From: Schaalia odontolytica
Lineage (GTDB): Bacteria; Actinomycetota; Actinomycetes; Actinomycetales; Actinomycetaceae
Assembly (NCBI RefSeq): GCF_002847525.1
Contig: NZ_PKKM01000005.1
Span: forward strand, 4,814-68,813
Direction: 5' to 3'
DNA: 64,000 bases
Shown piece after piece: positions 27,977 to 37,809 of the stretch. Position 1 is the first letter of the stretch; every line of letters begins with the position of its first letter. The translations under genes and the position numbers were made by a program. The notes beneath the pieces were generated by a model. The model did not search any database. It was not told the origin of the DNA and saw only the letters and a program-made list of their open reading frames with translations.

Positions 27977-28025
27977 ATCCCCGTTGGCGTTGCGTACTAG
28001 GTGATACTACAACATCAACGGGGAT
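27977..28025. repeat. Inverted repeat around the promoter of the small membrane protein
   Basis: ATCCCCGTTG (27977-27986) and CAACGGGGAT (28016-28025) are perfect inverted copies 29 bp apart, and the symmetry extends outward (AGCAA / TTGCT). The central part holds -10-like hexamers (TAGTAT, TAGTAC). It could be a repressor operator pair flanking the promoter or an RNA hairpin with a long loop. Confidence 0.5.
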
Positions 28026-28059
28026 TGCTGTCCAACCGAAAAGGCGGGAACGAGACTAA

Positions 28060-28563
28060 TCAGGCATCAACGAGGCCACCGACGCACGCATCGCGCAGAT
28101 CGCGCAGCATGGACAGCGACGACAGCGACTCGGCGGCGACGCCCGCCCACGCGAGCGCACGGTCGCGCCCCTCGGCCACGTGACGCTCGCGGATATGCAG
28201 AAGCGTGCGCGAGGGCGAGAGCGGCAGGAGGGCAATGACGCAGGTGCCCGAGGCCTCGGCCCCTTCCGGGGCGGCCGGAGGTGCGACGCGCATCAGGATG
28301 TGGTCCTCATCCTCGATGTCGATGATCGTGGACTCGTCCTCGGGCTCAAAGACGTGGCCAAGCACATCCCAGACGACCGACGCGGGTGCGTCGATCGCGA
28401 TACCGCGGTCGACCACAACGTTGGCTCCGGGGAGAATCAGGTCGCCGGGCAGCGACACGTCCGCCTGCGAAGCCGTCAGGCCGATACGACGAGGAAAACC
28501 AGTGGCCGCGACGGCGCACACGCCAGCAACCAGGGACAGGCACGCGAGAGTACGAATACGCAT
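28060..28563 (-). CDS. Exported SRPBCC-like protein
   Basis: 167 residues. Residues 1-22 (RIRTLACLSLVAGVCAVAATG) look like a signal peptide or membrane anchor; there is no lipobox. The segment DRGIAIDAPASVVWDVLGHVF resembles the opening strand and helix of the SRPBCC/polyketide cyclase helix-grip fold, and the C-terminal helix ALAWAGVAAESLSSLSMLRDL fits too. A ligand-binding role outside the membrane is possible but no ligand can be named. ATG 28563 has GAGGAGCAA just upstream. It follows ispG-side genes on the same strand with a 19-nt gap. Confidence 0.6.
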   Translation of the reverse strand: MRIRTLACLSLVAGVCAVAATGFPRRIGLTASQADVSLPGDLILPGANVVVDRGIAIDAPASVVWDVLGHVFEPEDESTIIDIEDEDHILMRVAPPAAPEGAEASGTCVIALLPLSPSRTLLHIRERHVAEGRDRALAWAGVAAESLSSLSMLRDLRDACVGGLVDA

Positions 28564-28582
28564 GGATTGCTCCTCAAAAAGC

Positions 28583-29770
28583 TCAGAAGTCGATGCCCGG
28601 GAGCTTGACGTCCGGGGCGGTAATCGGGGCGACCTCGACGCTGCCGGAACCCGGCTCGAGGCCAAGCTCCTCGGCGAGGGCGTTTGCGCGGCGGATCAGG
28701 GTCTCAACGATCTGATCCTCGGGAACGGTCTCGACGACCTCGCCGCGGATGAAGATCTGGCCCTTGCCGTTGCCCGATGCGACACCCAGGTCGGCCTCGC
28801 GCGCTTCACCCGGGCCGTTGACAACGCAGCCCATGACGGCGACGCGCAGCGGAACGGTCAGGTCCTTGAGGCCCTCAGTCACGTCTTCGGCAAGCGTCCA
28901 CACGTCCACCTGCGCGCGACCACAGGACGGGCACGAGACAATCTCGAGCGTCTTCTCGCGCAGGCCCATGAACTCCAGCATCTTCGTGCCCACCTTGATC
29001 TCCTCGACGGGAGGAGCGGACAGCGAGACACGGATCGTGTCGCCGATGCCCTCAGCCAGCAGAACGGAGAAGGCGGACACGGACTTGATGGTGCCCTGGA
29101 ACGCGGGGCCGGCCTCGGTCACGCCGAGGTGCAGGGGCCAATCCCCCGCCTCGGACAGCATGCGGTAGGCCTGAATCATCGTCAGCACATCGTGGTGCTT
29201 GACGGAGATCTTGAAATCGTGGAAGTCATTCTCCTCGAACAGCGAGGCCTCCCAGATCGCGGACTCGACGAGGGCCTCGGGTGTCGCGCGACCGTACTTC
29301 TTGAGCAGTCGCGGATCCAGAGAACCGGCGTTGACGCCAATGCGCAGCGACACTCCGTGGTCAGAGGCGGCCTTGCAGATGTCCTTCACCTGGTCATCGA
29401 ACTTGCGGATGTTGCCCGGGTTCACGCGAACCGCACCACAGCCGGCCTCGATCGCCTGGAACACGTACTTCGGCTTGAAGTGGATGTCAGCGATCACCGG
29501 GATCCGCGATTGCTTGGCGATGATCGGCAGCGCGTCCGCGTCTTTATCCGTCGGGCACGCCACACGCACAATGTCGCAGCCAGCGGCCGTCAGCTCTGCG
29601 ATCTGCTGCAGCGTCGCACCAATATCGTGCGTCTTCGTGGTCGTCATGGACTGAACGGATACGCGGGCGCCCCCGCCCACGGGCACGTCACCGACCATGA
29701 TCCGACGCGTCTGCTTGCGCGGGAACGGCGACGCCGCGACTTCGGGCATACCAAGGTTGATTTCACTCAC
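28583..29770 (-). CDS. ispG: 4-hydroxy-3-methylbut-2-enyl diphosphate synthase
   Basis: 395 residues, GcpE family, sixth enzyme of the MEP isoprenoid pathway. N-terminal TIM barrel ([29 protein letters not shown]) and a C-terminal [4Fe-4S] domain with cysteines in CPSCGR and [12 protein letters not shown] 29770 is chosen: GATAAT (29782-29777) lies exactly 6 nt upstream and there is no Shine-Dalgarno. In-frame codons further upstream (for example ATG 29797) overlap the promoter. rseP and dxr lie just upstream on the same strand, the familiar dxr-rip-gcpE order. Confidence 0.96.
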   Translation of the reverse strand: MSEINLGMPEVAASPFPRKQTRRIMVGDVPVGGGARVSVQSMTTTKTHDIGATLQQIAELTAAGCDIVRVACPTDKDADALPIIAKQSRIPVIADIHFKPKYVFQAIEAGCGAVRVNPGNIRKFDDQVKDICKAASDHGVSLRIGVNAGSLDPRLLKKYGRATPEALVESAIWEASLFEENDFHDFKISVKHHDVLTMIQAYRMLSEAGDWPLHLGVTEAGPAFQGTIKSVSAFSVLLAEGIGDTIRVSLSAPPVEEIKVGTKMLEFMGLREKTLEIVSCPSCGRAQVDVWTLAEDVTEGLKDLTVPLRVAVMGCVVNGPGEAREADLGVASGNGKGQIFIRGEVVETVPEDQIVETLIRRANALAEELGLEPGSGSVEVAPITAPDVKLPGIDF

Positions 29771-29875
29771 CGATTCATTATCGCGCACTGTGCGCATCCT
29801 TCCCACACGGACCACGCACGCGTGGTCAGGCTCGCTTTCGTCGGCGGCTCCTCCGCCCACCTCACTACCGGGTCG

Positions 29876-31123
29876 TCAGCCCAGCGACACCGGCTTGACG
29901 ATATCCGCCACGATCAAAATGACACTCATAGCGACCAGCAGACCGCCCACCGCCCACGTCAGGGGTACCAGGCGAGCGGTATCCGCCGGACCGGGATCCT
30001 CTGCCCCGCGCACACGAGCAATCATGCGTCGCACCCCCTCATACACGGCACCGAGAATGTGCCCGCCGTCCAGGGGCGGCAGCGGAATGAGGTTGAAAAC
30101 AAACAGGGCCATGTTGAGCGATGCCAGCAGGCTCAGCAACACCGCAACAACCTGACGAGTATCCTGCAGGCCCAACGCCTGAGAATCGCCCGTGACCTCC
30201 CCAGCCAGGCGGCCGACGCCTACCACGGACACAACACCCGAAGAGTCCCGCTTTTCGTCGGTAAACACCGAGCGGCCCACCTGCCACACCGCCTGCGGCA
30301 GCCGCGTCACGACCGCCGTCGTCCCGGTAAACATCTGCCAGTTGGCGGCGGCCACGTCAGACAGTGAGGCCGACACATACTCGTAACCGGCGGTCACGCC
30401 GACAATGCGCGCCCCCTGAGATCCCGTCACCGGAGACACCCTCAGGTCGACGGTGCCACCGTCGCGCTCGACCGTCAGTACAGCGGACTCACCCTCCTGG
30501 GTGGCTCCCACAGCGCGCTGCAGGTCAGCGAAAGTGGCCACAGGCTGCCCGTTCCACGCGACGACCGTATCCCCGGGACGAACCCCGGCCTCGTACGCGG
30601 GAGAGGACACCTCCCCCGACGCGCTCGTCACCGTCGTCGGCACCTCCGCGATGGTGCGTGACGCCGTCGGGGCACCAATACCCATCATGGCGATGGCGGA
30701 GAGCACGAAGCAGATGAGCAGGTTCATCAATGGACCACCGAGCATGACGGTGATCTTCTTCGGAGCGCTCAAGTGATAGAACGCGCGGTGCTCCTGCCCT
30801 TCTGGGATCTCCTCGGCCGAGGCCTCGCGCGCCTCTTGGGCGAGAGTCGGCTTACCGCCGCGGCCCACGAGCCGCGTGCCCGGGCGCGCGGGTGCGTACA
30901 TGCCGACGATCTTCACGTAGCCGCCCAGCAAAATTGCGCGCAGGGCATACGTCGTGTCGCCGATCTTCTTCTTCCACAGCGCAGGCCCAAAGCCCACCGC
31001 GTAATCGGGAACGAGGACACCGAACTTCTTCGCGGGGACCATGTGCCCCACCTCGTGAAGGGCGACAGACGCCAAAATTCCGATGACGACAACGACGATA
31101 CCGACGAGAGAGCCCACGCTCAC
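29876..31123 (-). CDS. rseP: Site-2 membrane metalloprotease (RseP/Rip1 family)
   Basis: 415 residues. The zinc site HEVGH lies in the first membrane helix (IGILASVALHEVGHMVPAKKFG) and the second metal motif LPPLDGGHIL lies in a later helix. One PDZ domain occupies roughly 165-260 (EAGVRPGDTVVAWNGQPV, ESAVLTVERDGGTVDLRVSP). About four membrane segments are visible. These enzymes cut anti-sigma factors and other membrane proteins within the bilayer. GTG 31123 overlaps the dxr stop (GTGA), so it is coupled to dxr. Substrates are not evident from the neighbourhood. Confidence 0.94.
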   Translation of the reverse strand: MSVGSLVGIVVVVIGILASVALHEVGHMVPAKKFGVLVPDYAVGFGPALWKKKIGDTTYALRAILLGGYVKIVGMYAPARPGTRLVGRGGKPTLAQEAREASAEEIPEGQEHRAFYHLSAPKKITVMLGGPLMNLLICFVLSAIAMMGIGAPTASRTIAEVPTTVTSASGEVSSPAYEAGVRPGDTVVAWNGQPVATFADLQRAVGATQEGESAVLTVERDGGTVDLRVSPVTGSQGARIVGVTAGYEYVSASLSDVAAANWQMFTGTTAVVTRLPQAVWQVGRSVFTDEKRDSSGVVSVVGVGRLAGEVTGDSQALGLQDTRQVVAVLLSLLASLNMALFVFNLIPLPPLDGGHILGAVYEGVRRMIARVRGAEDPGPADTARLVPLTWAVGGLLVAMSVILIVADIVKPVSLG

Positions 31124-32391
31124 ATATCCTTCCACTGGCCGACGCGAACAATCTCGCGTGCGCGCTGATCAGCCCAGCGCTGCGCGGCCACAATATCTTC
31201 CAACGAGGGATCGGCAACACCCTCGTGCTCGTGCACGACCGTCGAGACCGTGTCGACAATCGCCAGCCACGGGACGTCCCCAGCGATGAAGGCATCAACC
31301 AGCACCTCGTTCGCGGCGTTGAGCACCGCGGGGTGTGTCGCCGACGCGGCGACCGCGAAGCGCGCGAGGTCGATGGCGGGGAACGTCTCGTTATCAACCG
31401 GCTCGAACGTCCATTCGGAGGCCGCTGACCAAGTCAGAGGCTTCTCCACGCCCTCCAGGCGCTCGGGCCACGCCAGCCCGAGCGCGATCGGCAGACGCAT
31501 ATCCGGGGGCGACGCCTGAAGCGTCGTCGCGCCATCGCACCACGTCACCATCGAGTGCACGATGGACTGGGGGTGAACAGTTGCGACAATGTGTTCGGGT
31601 GCCACATCAAAGAGCAGGTGTGCTTCGATGAGTTCCAGTCCCTTGTTGATGAGCGTCGACGAATTAATCGTGACGACGGGACCCATCTGCCACGTCGGGT
31701 GCGCGAGCGCCTGCTCTGCACGCACACCCCGCAGCTGGTCGCGCGTTCGACCACGGAACGGACCCCCCGACGCTGTCAGCACGAGGTCGGCAACCTCGGA
31801 ACGCCCCGACACAACAGGAGAGGTCAGACCACGCTCGTGCACGCCCGAGGCCAGGGCCTGAGCGATCGCCGAATGCTCGGAGTCCACGGGGACGATCTGC
31901 CCCGGGAAACGCATGGCGTTCTTCACAAGGGCGCCACCAACGACGAGAGACTCCTTGTTCGCCAACGCCAAACGAGCACCGCACTGCAGAGCCGCAAGCG
32001 TCGACGATAGGCCCACTCCCCCAGTGATGCCGTTGAGCACCACCGGCGTCGCGCTCGGGTACAACTGCGTTGCACGTTCCACCGACGCACACACGACCTC
32101 AACCGACGCATCGTCACCGACGAATACCTCGGGGCATGTACCGCCCAACGACGCGACGGCAGCCGACAGCTCCTCGCGCACGTCGCGAGCCACACCCACG
32201 TACGTGGGATTCAAAGCGACGATCTGCGCGGCAAGCTCAGTAATTGATGCACCGCCCGCGCTCACACCGATCACATCGAAACGCCCGCTGTGCGCTTCGA
32301 TCACCTCACGCGCCTGGGTACCGATCGATCCCGTCGACCCCAGCAGGACAACGGGAATTGTGGTCGCGTATTCCTCCACCGACACGGGCAT
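31120..32391 (-). CDS. dxr: 1-deoxy-D-xylulose 5-phosphate reductoisomerase
   Basis: 423 residues. NADPH-binding LLGSTGSIGTQA at the N-terminus, ALANKESLVVGG, PVDSEHSAI (metal and substrate loop) and MGPVVTINSSTLINKGLE are the family motifs. It converts DXP to MEP, the committed step of the non-mevalonate pathway, and is the target of fosmidomycin. The ATG at 32391 overlaps the stop of the upstream DivIVA-motif gene (ATGA), and its own stop overlaps rseP. It therefore lies in a fully coupled chain. Confidence 0.97.
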   Translation of the reverse strand: MPVSVEEYATTIPVVLLGSTGSIGTQAREVIEAHSGRFDVIGVSAGGASITELAAQIVALNPTYVGVARDVREELSAAVASLGGTCPEVFVGDDASVEVVCASVERATQLYPSATPVVLNGITGGVGLSSTLAALQCGARLALANKESLVVGGALVKNAMRFPGQIVPVDSEHSAIAQALASGVHERGLTSPVVSGRSEVADLVLTASGGPFRGRTRDQLRGVRAEQALAHPTWQMGPVVTINSSTLINKGLELIEAHLLFDVAPEHIVATVHPQSIVHSMVTWCDGATTLQASPPDMRLPIALGLAWPERLEGVEKPLTWSAASEWTFEPVDNETFPAIDLARFAVAASATHPAVLNAANEVLVDAFIAGDVPWLAIVDTVSTVVHEHEGVADPSLEDIVAAQRWADQRAREIVRVGQWKDM

Positions 32392-32939
32392 CAGTCAACC
32401 GCGAGCAGGATCTCGACCGCACGGCCCAAATACGCGTCGACCGGGCCTTCCGCGTAGGCCTTCTTGCCTCGCTTGGGCCGGAAAGTCGCCGTACGGATTT
32501 CCTCGGCGGTCAGCTCCCCCGCCTCGTCGAAGTACGCGGCGATACGATCCAGAAGATCATCAACCTCGTCGCAGGCGTAACCGCGGCCCGAGGTCGGGTG
32601 CGAGAAGCGCTCACCGCGCGGACGCTGGAGGCGCGGGTACAGCGTCGTCGCGCGGTCCGCCACGCGGTCGTACCACGCGGCCTCCCCCTCGGCGGCGACG
32701 GAATCCGCGCGATCACGGTTGACGAACGCTGCTTCCAGACGGTTCATCGCCCCATCGACGGCTTCGATGTCGTAACCGCGGCTCTTCAGCTCGAACGTCG
32801 CCAGACGCACCTGCTCAGAGCTGAACTGCTCCGGAGGGACGCCACCCTCGTAGGCGCGACGCGCATCCTCAAAGAAAGCATCGACCTGTGCGCAGTCGTA
32901 GCCCTTCGAGAAGAGACCAACCCTAGGAAACTCAGTCAT
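32391..32939 (-). CDS. DivIVA-motif repeat protein, larger of a pair
   Basis: 182 residues containing several copies of the short DivIVA domain repeat, F-x-GY-x4-VD-xF: GLFSKGYDCAQVDAFFE near the N-terminus, ELKSRGYDIEAVDGAMN, GRGYACDEVDDLLDRIAAYF, and a decayed fourth copy near KAYAEGPVDAYLG. In actinobacteria such proteins are annotated as DivIVA domain-containing and are thought to attach to membranes or Wag31/DivIVA at poles and septa; the role here is unproven. It sits 2 nt after a related gene and overlaps dxr, inside a cdsA-rlmN-dxr-rseP chain. Confidence 0.75.
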   Translation of the reverse strand: MTEFPRVGLFSKGYDCAQVDAFFEDARRAYEGGVPPEQFSSEQVRLATFELKSRGYDIEAVDGAMNRLEAAFVNRDRADSVAAEGEAAWYDRVADRATTLYPRLQRPRGERFSHPTSGRGYACDEVDDLLDRIAAYFDEAGELTAEEIRTATFRPKRGKKAYAEGPVDAYLGRAVEILLAVD

Positions 32940-32941
32940 GA

Positions 32942-33340
32942 CTACTCCTTCTCCTGTGTCATGGAACGAAGAATCTGATCGACGGCCTCAGGCGTGCCGA
33001 AATCAGCATACTCAGAGGAAGCGGGAGTCGGCTCCACACCTGGAAGCCTCGCAGCGTGAACGTCACTGCCAGCACTATTCTCATCCTGCGTCACCCGCCT
33101 GCGCTCGGCATGACGCAGCATCTCAATGAGACGGTCGATCTCCGCGTCGACCTCCTCGTCATTGAAACCGCGCAGCTTCACAGAAAACTCCACATCCAGA
33201 GCCTTCTGAGCCGTCACGACCCTGTCTGGGTCCGTCTCCTCGCCCATCAGTGTGCGTTCAACGTCCGCGAGAAACGTCAGGACCTCGTTCGCGTCGTAAC
33301 CCATGCGCAAGAAACTGCGAGAAAACTCTGTCCTGATCAC
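32942..33340 (-). CDS. DivIVA-motif protein, smaller of a pair
   Basis: 132 residues. Two DivIVA-type repeats are visible: [23 protein letters not shown] at the N-terminus and [21 protein letters not shown] in the middle. A polar linker and a C-terminal helix follow. GTG 33340 overlaps the rlmN TGA (GTGA). It is followed after 2 nt by the larger DivIVA-motif gene, so the pair is probably made in fixed ratio. Function unknown; a scaffold at the membrane is one possibility given the phospholipid gene cdsA and protease gene rseP in the same transcript. Confidence 0.7.
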   Translation of the reverse strand: MIRTEFSRSFLRMGYDANEVLTFLADVERTLMGEETDPDRVVTAQKALDVEFSVKLRGFNDEEVDAEIDRLIEMLRHAERRRVTQDENSAGSDVHAARLPGVEPTPASSEYADFGTPEAVDQILRSMTQEKE

Positions 33341-34611
33341 GCGCGCGCCTCCCTGACCGGTCGCTTGCCCTCAGCAACCGCTGTGGCCAGCTGCCCGCAC
33401 GCCCCATCGATATCCGAACCGCGCGTATCGCGAATCGACGTCGCAATGCCGTTGTCACGCAGGCGCTTGACGAATGCCTCCTGAGCGCTGCGCGTCGACG
33501 CCGTCCAAATAGAACCCGGCGTGGGGTTGAGAGGAATCGGATTGACGTGCACCCAGCCGTGGCCTCGTTTATTCAGCTCGTCGGCCAACAGCTGCGCGCG
33601 CCATTCCTGATCGTTCATGTCCTTGATCAGTGCGTATTCGATCGACACACGTCGCCCCGTGGCCAGGAAGTAGGCACGAGCAGCATCCAGGAGTTCGCCG
33701 ACTTTCCATCGCGAGTTGATCGGGATCAGTTCGTCACGCAGATCATCGTCGGGGGCGTGCAGCGAGACCGCGAGGGTCACAGGCATGCCCTCCCCCGCCA
33801 ACTTCTTGATCGCCGGAACCAGGCCAACAGTAGAGACGGTGATGTTGCGAGCGCTCATGCCGAAGCCCTCGGGCGCCGGATCGATCAGGCGATGCAGGGC
33901 AGCGACAACGGTCTTGTAGTTGGCGAGAGGCTCACCCATGCCCATAAAAACAACGTTCGACAGGGTCGTCGGCCCGCCCGCCAGCTTACCGTCACGGCAC
34001 GAGGCCTGGGCCTCGCGCACCTGATCGACGATCTCGGCGGTCGACAGGTTACGCGTCAGGCCCATCTGGCCCGTCGCGCAGAACGGACACGCCATACCGC
34101 AGCCCGCCTGCGAGGACACGCACAGGGTGGTGCGCTGCGGGTAGCGCATGAGAACAGACTCAACCTGCGCGCCGTCGTACAGCCGCCACAGATCCTTAAT
34201 CGTGCGACCGCCGTCAGCCTCGAGAGAGACCACCTTCGTCACGAGGCCGGGAAGGAGCGCCTCCGACACCGCGTCGCGCATTCCCACTGGGATATCGCTC
34301 ATCTTCGCGGGATCCGCTTCGAAATGCGTGAAGTAGTGACGCGAAAGCTGATCGGCGCGGAAACCCGGCAGGCCAAGATCCTTCAGCACCTGCTTGCGGC
34401 CTGCCGCATCCAGGTCGGCGAGGTGCGACGGCGCCTTACCCCGCCGCTTCGCAGTGAACGACAGAACCGGCTTTGCGTCCTTGTGCGTCGCGCCCTCCGG
34501 CGGCTGGTCCGTCGGGCGCACCTCACGGCGCGAGCTACGGCGCTGAAGGTCAGCCAGGCTCGTCGCCATACGTTCGTGAGACCCGCGAGGTTCCTTCGTC
34601 GATTGACTCAA
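33337..34611 (-). CDS. rlmN: Dual-specificity 23S rRNA/tRNA A2 methyltransferase RlmN
   Basis: 424 residues, radical SAM. The cluster motif CGMACPFC follows [19 protein letters not shown] and the C-terminal DIDGACGQL, with the catalytic Cys, are intact. It methylates C2 of A2503 in 23S rRNA and A37 in some tRNAs. The first 50 residues are a basic, Arg/Pro-rich extension beyond typical bacterial RlmN; an internal ATG at residue 15 ([11 protein letters not shown]) is an alternative start. ATG 34611 overlaps the cdsA stop, which supports it. Confidence 0.95.
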   Translation of the reverse strand: MSQSTKEPRGSHERMATSLADLQRRSSRREVRPTDQPPEGATHKDAKPVLSFTAKRRGKAPSHLADLDAAGRKQVLKDLGLPGFRADQLSRHYFTHFEADPAKMSDIPVGMRDAVSEALLPGLVTKVVSLEADGGRTIKDLWRLYDGAQVESVLMRYPQRTTLCVSSQAGCGMACPFCATGQMGLTRNLSTAEIVDQVREAQASCRDGKLAGGPTTLSNVVFMGMGEPLANYKTVVAALHRLIDPAPEGFGMSARNITVSTVGLVPAIKKLAGEGMPVTLAVSLHAPDDDLRDELIPINSRWKVGELLDAARAYFLATGRRVSIEYALIKDMNDQEWRAQLLADELNKRGHGWVHVNPIPLNPTPGSIWTASTRSAQEAFVKRLRDNGIATSIRDTRGSDIDGACGQLATAVAEGKRPVREARA

Positions 34612-35519
34612 TGGCTAGACTCCCAAGAAATACCCGGCAGCGCCCACGCGAAAATAAAGTAGGCAACCGGCGCGCTCATGAGCAGCGCGTCCACTCGGTC
34701 GAGAACGCCGCCGTGCCCAGGCAGGATCTGCGACATGTCTTTCAGACCTGCCTCACGCTTGATCAGCGACTCTGTCAGGTCCCCCATCGTCCCCACGAAA
34801 GCAATGGCGATACCGGCGATGAGGCCCCACCACCAGGCGGCGCCGAGTAGCCACAGACCCACCGAGCCGACAGCCATCGCGGTAATCGCGGAACCGGCGA
34901 AGCCCTCCCACGACTTCTTCGGAGACAGAGCGGGAGCCATCGGGTGCTTGCCGAACATGACGCCGGCAGCCCAGCCACCCGTGTCGTTGGCAATCACCAT
35001 CAGCTCGAAGACAACGAACACCCACGGGTTATGCCATGCCGCGAGCATCAGGACAACGAAAGACGCGAGGAAGGGAACGTACACGGCCGCAAACGTCGAG
35101 GATACGACGTCACTCATGCGCGATTCCTGACGATGATCGAGCAAACGCCACGCCGCACACACAAACACCGTGATGTACAGAGCGAAGAGCATACCTTCGC
35201 TGCCAAGCCACCACGCGCAGGTCACCATGCCGATGGAGCCGACGTACAGCGGCGTGACCGTCAGGGTGACGCCCATGCGCGCAAACGCACCCGCCAGCTC
35301 CCAAATACCAACGAGGCACACAAAAGCGATGACGCCAACGAACGCAGGCAGCGACGTAAACAGCGGTACCGCAACTGCGGCAATCAGGACAACCGCAGTG
35401 GTAATTGCCTGCGGCAGGTTACGCCCGGCCTTCCCCGTCGACCCACTCGCGGGATGATTGTCGCGAGTGGGCCCCGGGGAAAAGACTCGGGCAAGAATCG
35501 AACGATCAGTTGATGCCAT
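34608..35519 (-). CDS. cdsA: Phosphatidate cytidylyltransferase
   Basis: 303 residues with about eight membrane helices. The family signature is complete near the C-terminus: [22 protein letters not shown] followed by VLDRVDALL, preceded by [11 protein letters not shown]. It makes CDP-diacylglycerol from phosphatidate and CTP for all major phospholipids. The N-terminal 35 residues are polar and cytosolic. ATG 35519 overlaps the frr stop (ATGA) and the cdsA stop overlaps rlmN, so frr, cdsA, rlmN, the DivIVA pair, dxr and rseP form one coupled chain. Confidence 0.95.
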   Translation of the reverse strand: MASTDRSILARVFSPGPTRDNHPASGSTGKAGRNLPQAITTAVVLIAAVAVPLFTSLPAFVGVIAFVCLVGIWELAGAFARMGVTLTVTPLYVGSIGMVTCAWWLGSEGMLFALYITVFVCAAWRLLDHRQESRMSDVVSSTFAAVYVPFLASFVVLMLAAWHNPWVFVVFELMVIANDTGGWAAGVMFGKHPMAPALSPKKSWEGFAGSAITAMAVGSVGLWLLGAAWWWGLIAGIAIAFVGTMGDLTESLIKREAGLKDMSQILPGHGGVLDRVDALLMSAPVAYFIFAWALPGISWESSH

Positions 35520-36076
35520 CAGATCGTCAGCAGTTCGCTTTCTTTCGTGGCGAGCATCTTGTCGATCTGCTCGGTGTGAGCCTTGGTCATGGCGTCCAGC
35601 GACTTTTCAGCGCGATCGACGTCGTCCTCGGAGGCCTCGCCATCCTTCTTCAGGCGGTCGAGCTGATCCTTGGCCTTACGGCGCACGCCACGCACGGACA
35701 CGCGACCGTCCTCAGCCTTGCTCTTGGCCTGCTTGACGTATTCCTTGCGGCGTTCCTCCGTCAGGGCGGGCAGAACGACGCGCACAACGTTGCCATCGTC
35801 GGTCGGGTTGACGCCGAGGTCGGACTCGCGCAGCGTGCGGATGATCTCCTGCGTCGCGGTGCGGTCGAAGGGCGAGATGAGAACAGTACGGGCCTCGGGA
35901 ATCTGGAAGCTCGCAAGCTGCTGCATCGGCGTGGGGGCGCCGTAGTAGTCAACCATCAGCTGCTCGAACATCGAGGAGGTCGCACGTCCGGTGCGAATAT
36001 TCGCAAACTCGTGGCTGGCCGCGTCCACGGCCTTGTCCATCTTTTCCTCGGCTTCGAGGAGAATATCGTCGATCAC
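35519..36076 (-). CDS. frr: Ribosome recycling factor
   Basis: 185 residues, full length. Conserved stretches: the N-terminal helix ending FANIRTGRATSSMFEQLMVDYYG, PTPMQQLASFQIPEARTVLISPFD, NPTDDGNVVRVVLPALTEERR and VSVRGVRRKAKD. With EF-G it splits post-termination ribosomes. The start is GTG 36076 with AAGGAG eight nt upstream. First of the coupled frr-cdsA-rlmN chain; pyrH is 39 bp upstream. Confidence 0.97.
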   Translation of the reverse strand: MIDDILLEAEEKMDKAVDAASHEFANIRTGRATSSMFEQLMVDYYGAPTPMQQLASFQIPEARTVLISPFDRTATQEIIRTLRESDLGVNPTDDGNVVRVVLPALTEERRKEYVKQAKSKAEDGRVSVRGVRRKAKDQLDRLKKDGEASEDDVDRAEKSLDAMTKAHTEQIDKMLATKESELLTI

Positions 36077-36115
36077 TATGTGCTCCTTATAAGTCAGTGG
36101 TCTGTGAAGGTTATA

Positions 36116-36826
36116 TCACGCCGTCACTAGGGTACCGATTTCATCGCCCATCAGCGCGCGGGTGACCGCACCGTCGCCGCCCATGCCGAAGATGCGGGTG
36201 GTCAGCCCGTTGTCGCGGCACAGCGCCAGCGCAGATCCGTCGATCACCTTCAGATCGCGGCGCAGAGCCTCCGAGTACGTCAGCGTGTCGAATCGGTGGG
36301 CATCGGGGTTCTTGTTCGGATCGTCGTCGTACACGCCATCCACGCCGTTCTTGGCAACGAGGAGTTCGTCGCAGTGAATCTCAAGGGCGCGCTGTGCTGA
36401 AACGGTGTCCGTGGAGAAGTATGGGAGGCCGGCACCTGCGCCGAAGACGACCACGCGGCCCTTTTCCAGGTGACGAATCGCTCGAAGCGGCAGGTAGGGC
36501 TCGGCAACCTGCGCCATCGTGATCGCGGTCTGCACGCGGGCGGGGACACCCGACTGGTCGATGAAGTCCTGGAGTGCCAGAGCGTTCATCACGGTACCGA
36601 GCATGCCCATGTAGTCTGCTCGCGAACGCTCGAGGCCCTCTCGCGCAAGCTGAGCGCCACGGAAGAAGTTACCGCCGCCCACGACGATCGCAACCTGCAC
36701 GCCCTCGCGCACTGCCGTCGCGACCTGCTCCGCAATGTTGCGGACGACCTTGGGGTCCAGGCCAATCGATCCACCTCCGAATGCCTCTCCGGACAGCTTG
36801 AGCAAAACGCGGCGGTTCGTCGACAT
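36116..36826 (-). CDS. pyrH: UMP kinase
   Basis: 236 residues, amino-acid kinase fold. [46 protein letters not shown] and [12 protein letters not shown] are the nucleotide-binding signatures of bacterial PyrH. It phosphorylates UMP to UDP and is normally a GTP-activated hexamer. ATG 36826 has AAAGGAGAAG upstream; in-frame codons reach 36928 but run into the tsf terminator region. The order rpsB-tsf-pyrH-frr is widely conserved. Confidence 0.97.
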   Translation of the reverse strand: MSTNRRVLLKLSGEAFGGGSIGLDPKVVRNIAEQVATAVREGVQVAIVVGGGNFFRGAQLAREGLERSRADYMGMLGTVMNALALQDFIDQSGVPARVQTAITMAQVAEPYLPLRAIRHLEKGRVVVFGAGAGLPYFSTDTVSAQRALEIHCDELLVAKNGVDGVYDDDPNKNPDAHRFDTLTYSEALRRDLKVIDGSALALCRDNGLTTRIFGMGGDGAVTRALMGDEIGTLVTA

Positions 36827-36895
36827 GACGCTTCTCCTTTGTAACGGCCCGGGAAGGGCGGAACGGTTAAGAACCATACTACCTGGTAAAAGGGA

Positions 36896-36923
36896 AGCGG
36901 CCCCGCCGTTCGGCGGGACCGCT
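36896..36923 (-). terminator. Terminator/attenuator between tsf and pyrH
   Basis: AGCGG and CCCGCCG (36896-36908) pair with CGGCGGG and CCGCT (36911-36923), one mismatch. On minus it is followed by TTCCCTTTTACC. It lies 33 nt past the tsf stop and ends the rpsB-tsf message or partly reads through into pyrH. Confidence 0.75.
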
Positions 36924-36956
36924 CCCATTTGTCAGCAAGCTGACGACGTGGCCAGA

Positions 36957-37784
36957 TCAGGCACCGACGTGCACGCGCACGAAGTTGGTGACCGTGGCGC
37001 CGGCCTCCTTGAGGACCTGAGCAACGGACTTCGAGGGGTCACGCGCGAAGGCCTGGTCAACGAGGCAGTTGTCCTTGTAGAACGCGTTCAGGCGGCCCTC
37101 AACGATCTTGGGAACGATGTTGGCGGGCTTGCCTTCCTCAAGCGTGATCTTCTCGAGGGTAGCGCGCTCCTTCTCGAGCACGTCGGCCGGAACCGAATCG
37201 CGATCGAGGTAGGCGGGCATGTAGGCGGCAACGTGCATCGCGATGTCGTGGGCAACGGACTTGCCGGCGGCATCGGTGACGACGAAGACGCCAACCTGCG
37301 GGGGCAGGTCGGGGTTGGTCTGGTGCAGGTAGAGGTCGACGTTCTCGCCCTCAACGCGCACGATGCGGCCAACCTGCAGCTTCTCGCCAATGATGGCGGC
37401 GAAAGCGTCCAGGCGGTCCTTGACGGTGCCCTCGCCCATGGGGGAGGCGAGCAGCGCGTCCAGGTCGGAGGCACCAGAAGCGACGGCGGCGGCCAGGACC
37501 TCGTTGGAGAAGTCGATGAACTTCTGGTTCTTGGCAACGAAGTCCGTCTCGGAGTTGACCTCGACCAGCACGCCGACGGTGCCGTCGGTCTGCGCGGCCA
37601 GCAGGCCGGCGGAGGCCTGGCGGCCCTCGCGCTTGGACAGGGACTTCAGGCCCTTCAGGCGGATGATCTCGAGAGCCTTCTCGGCGTCGCCGTCGGCCTC
37701 GGTCAGAGCCTTCTTGACATCCATCATGCCGGCGCCGGTCTGCTCACGCAGCGCCTTCACATCTGCAGCGGTGAAATTCGCCAT
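36957..37784 (-). CDS. tsf: Elongation factor Ts
   Basis: 275 residues. N-terminal UBA-like domain with LREQTGAGMMDVKKALTEADGD (the EF-Ts signature), then the core with EVNSETDFVAKNQKF and HVAAYMPAYLDRD. It recycles EF-Tu by nucleotide exchange. GAGAGGAAT precedes ATG 37784. It follows rpsB after 25 nt. Confidence 0.98.
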   Translation of the reverse strand: MANFTAADVKALREQTGAGMMDVKKALTEADGDAEKALEIIRLKGLKSLSKREGRQASAGLLAAQTDGTVGVLVEVNSETDFVAKNQKFIDFSNEVLAAAVASGASDLDALLASPMGEGTVKDRLDAFAAIIGEKLQVGRIVRVEGENVDLYLHQTNPDLPPQVGVFVVTDAAGKSVAHDIAMHVAAYMPAYLDRDSVPADVLEKERATLEKITLEEGKPANIVPKIVEGRLNAFYKDNCLVDQAFARDPSKSVAQVLKEAGATVTNFVRVHVGA

Positions 37785-37809
37785 CGGATGATTCCTCTCA
37801 GTTAAAAGT

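Noticed and set aside
29770..29860. Longer ispG start at 29797 or 29860
   Set aside because: These codons overlap the GATAAT hexamer that lies 6 nt before GTG 29770 and encode residues unlike the family.
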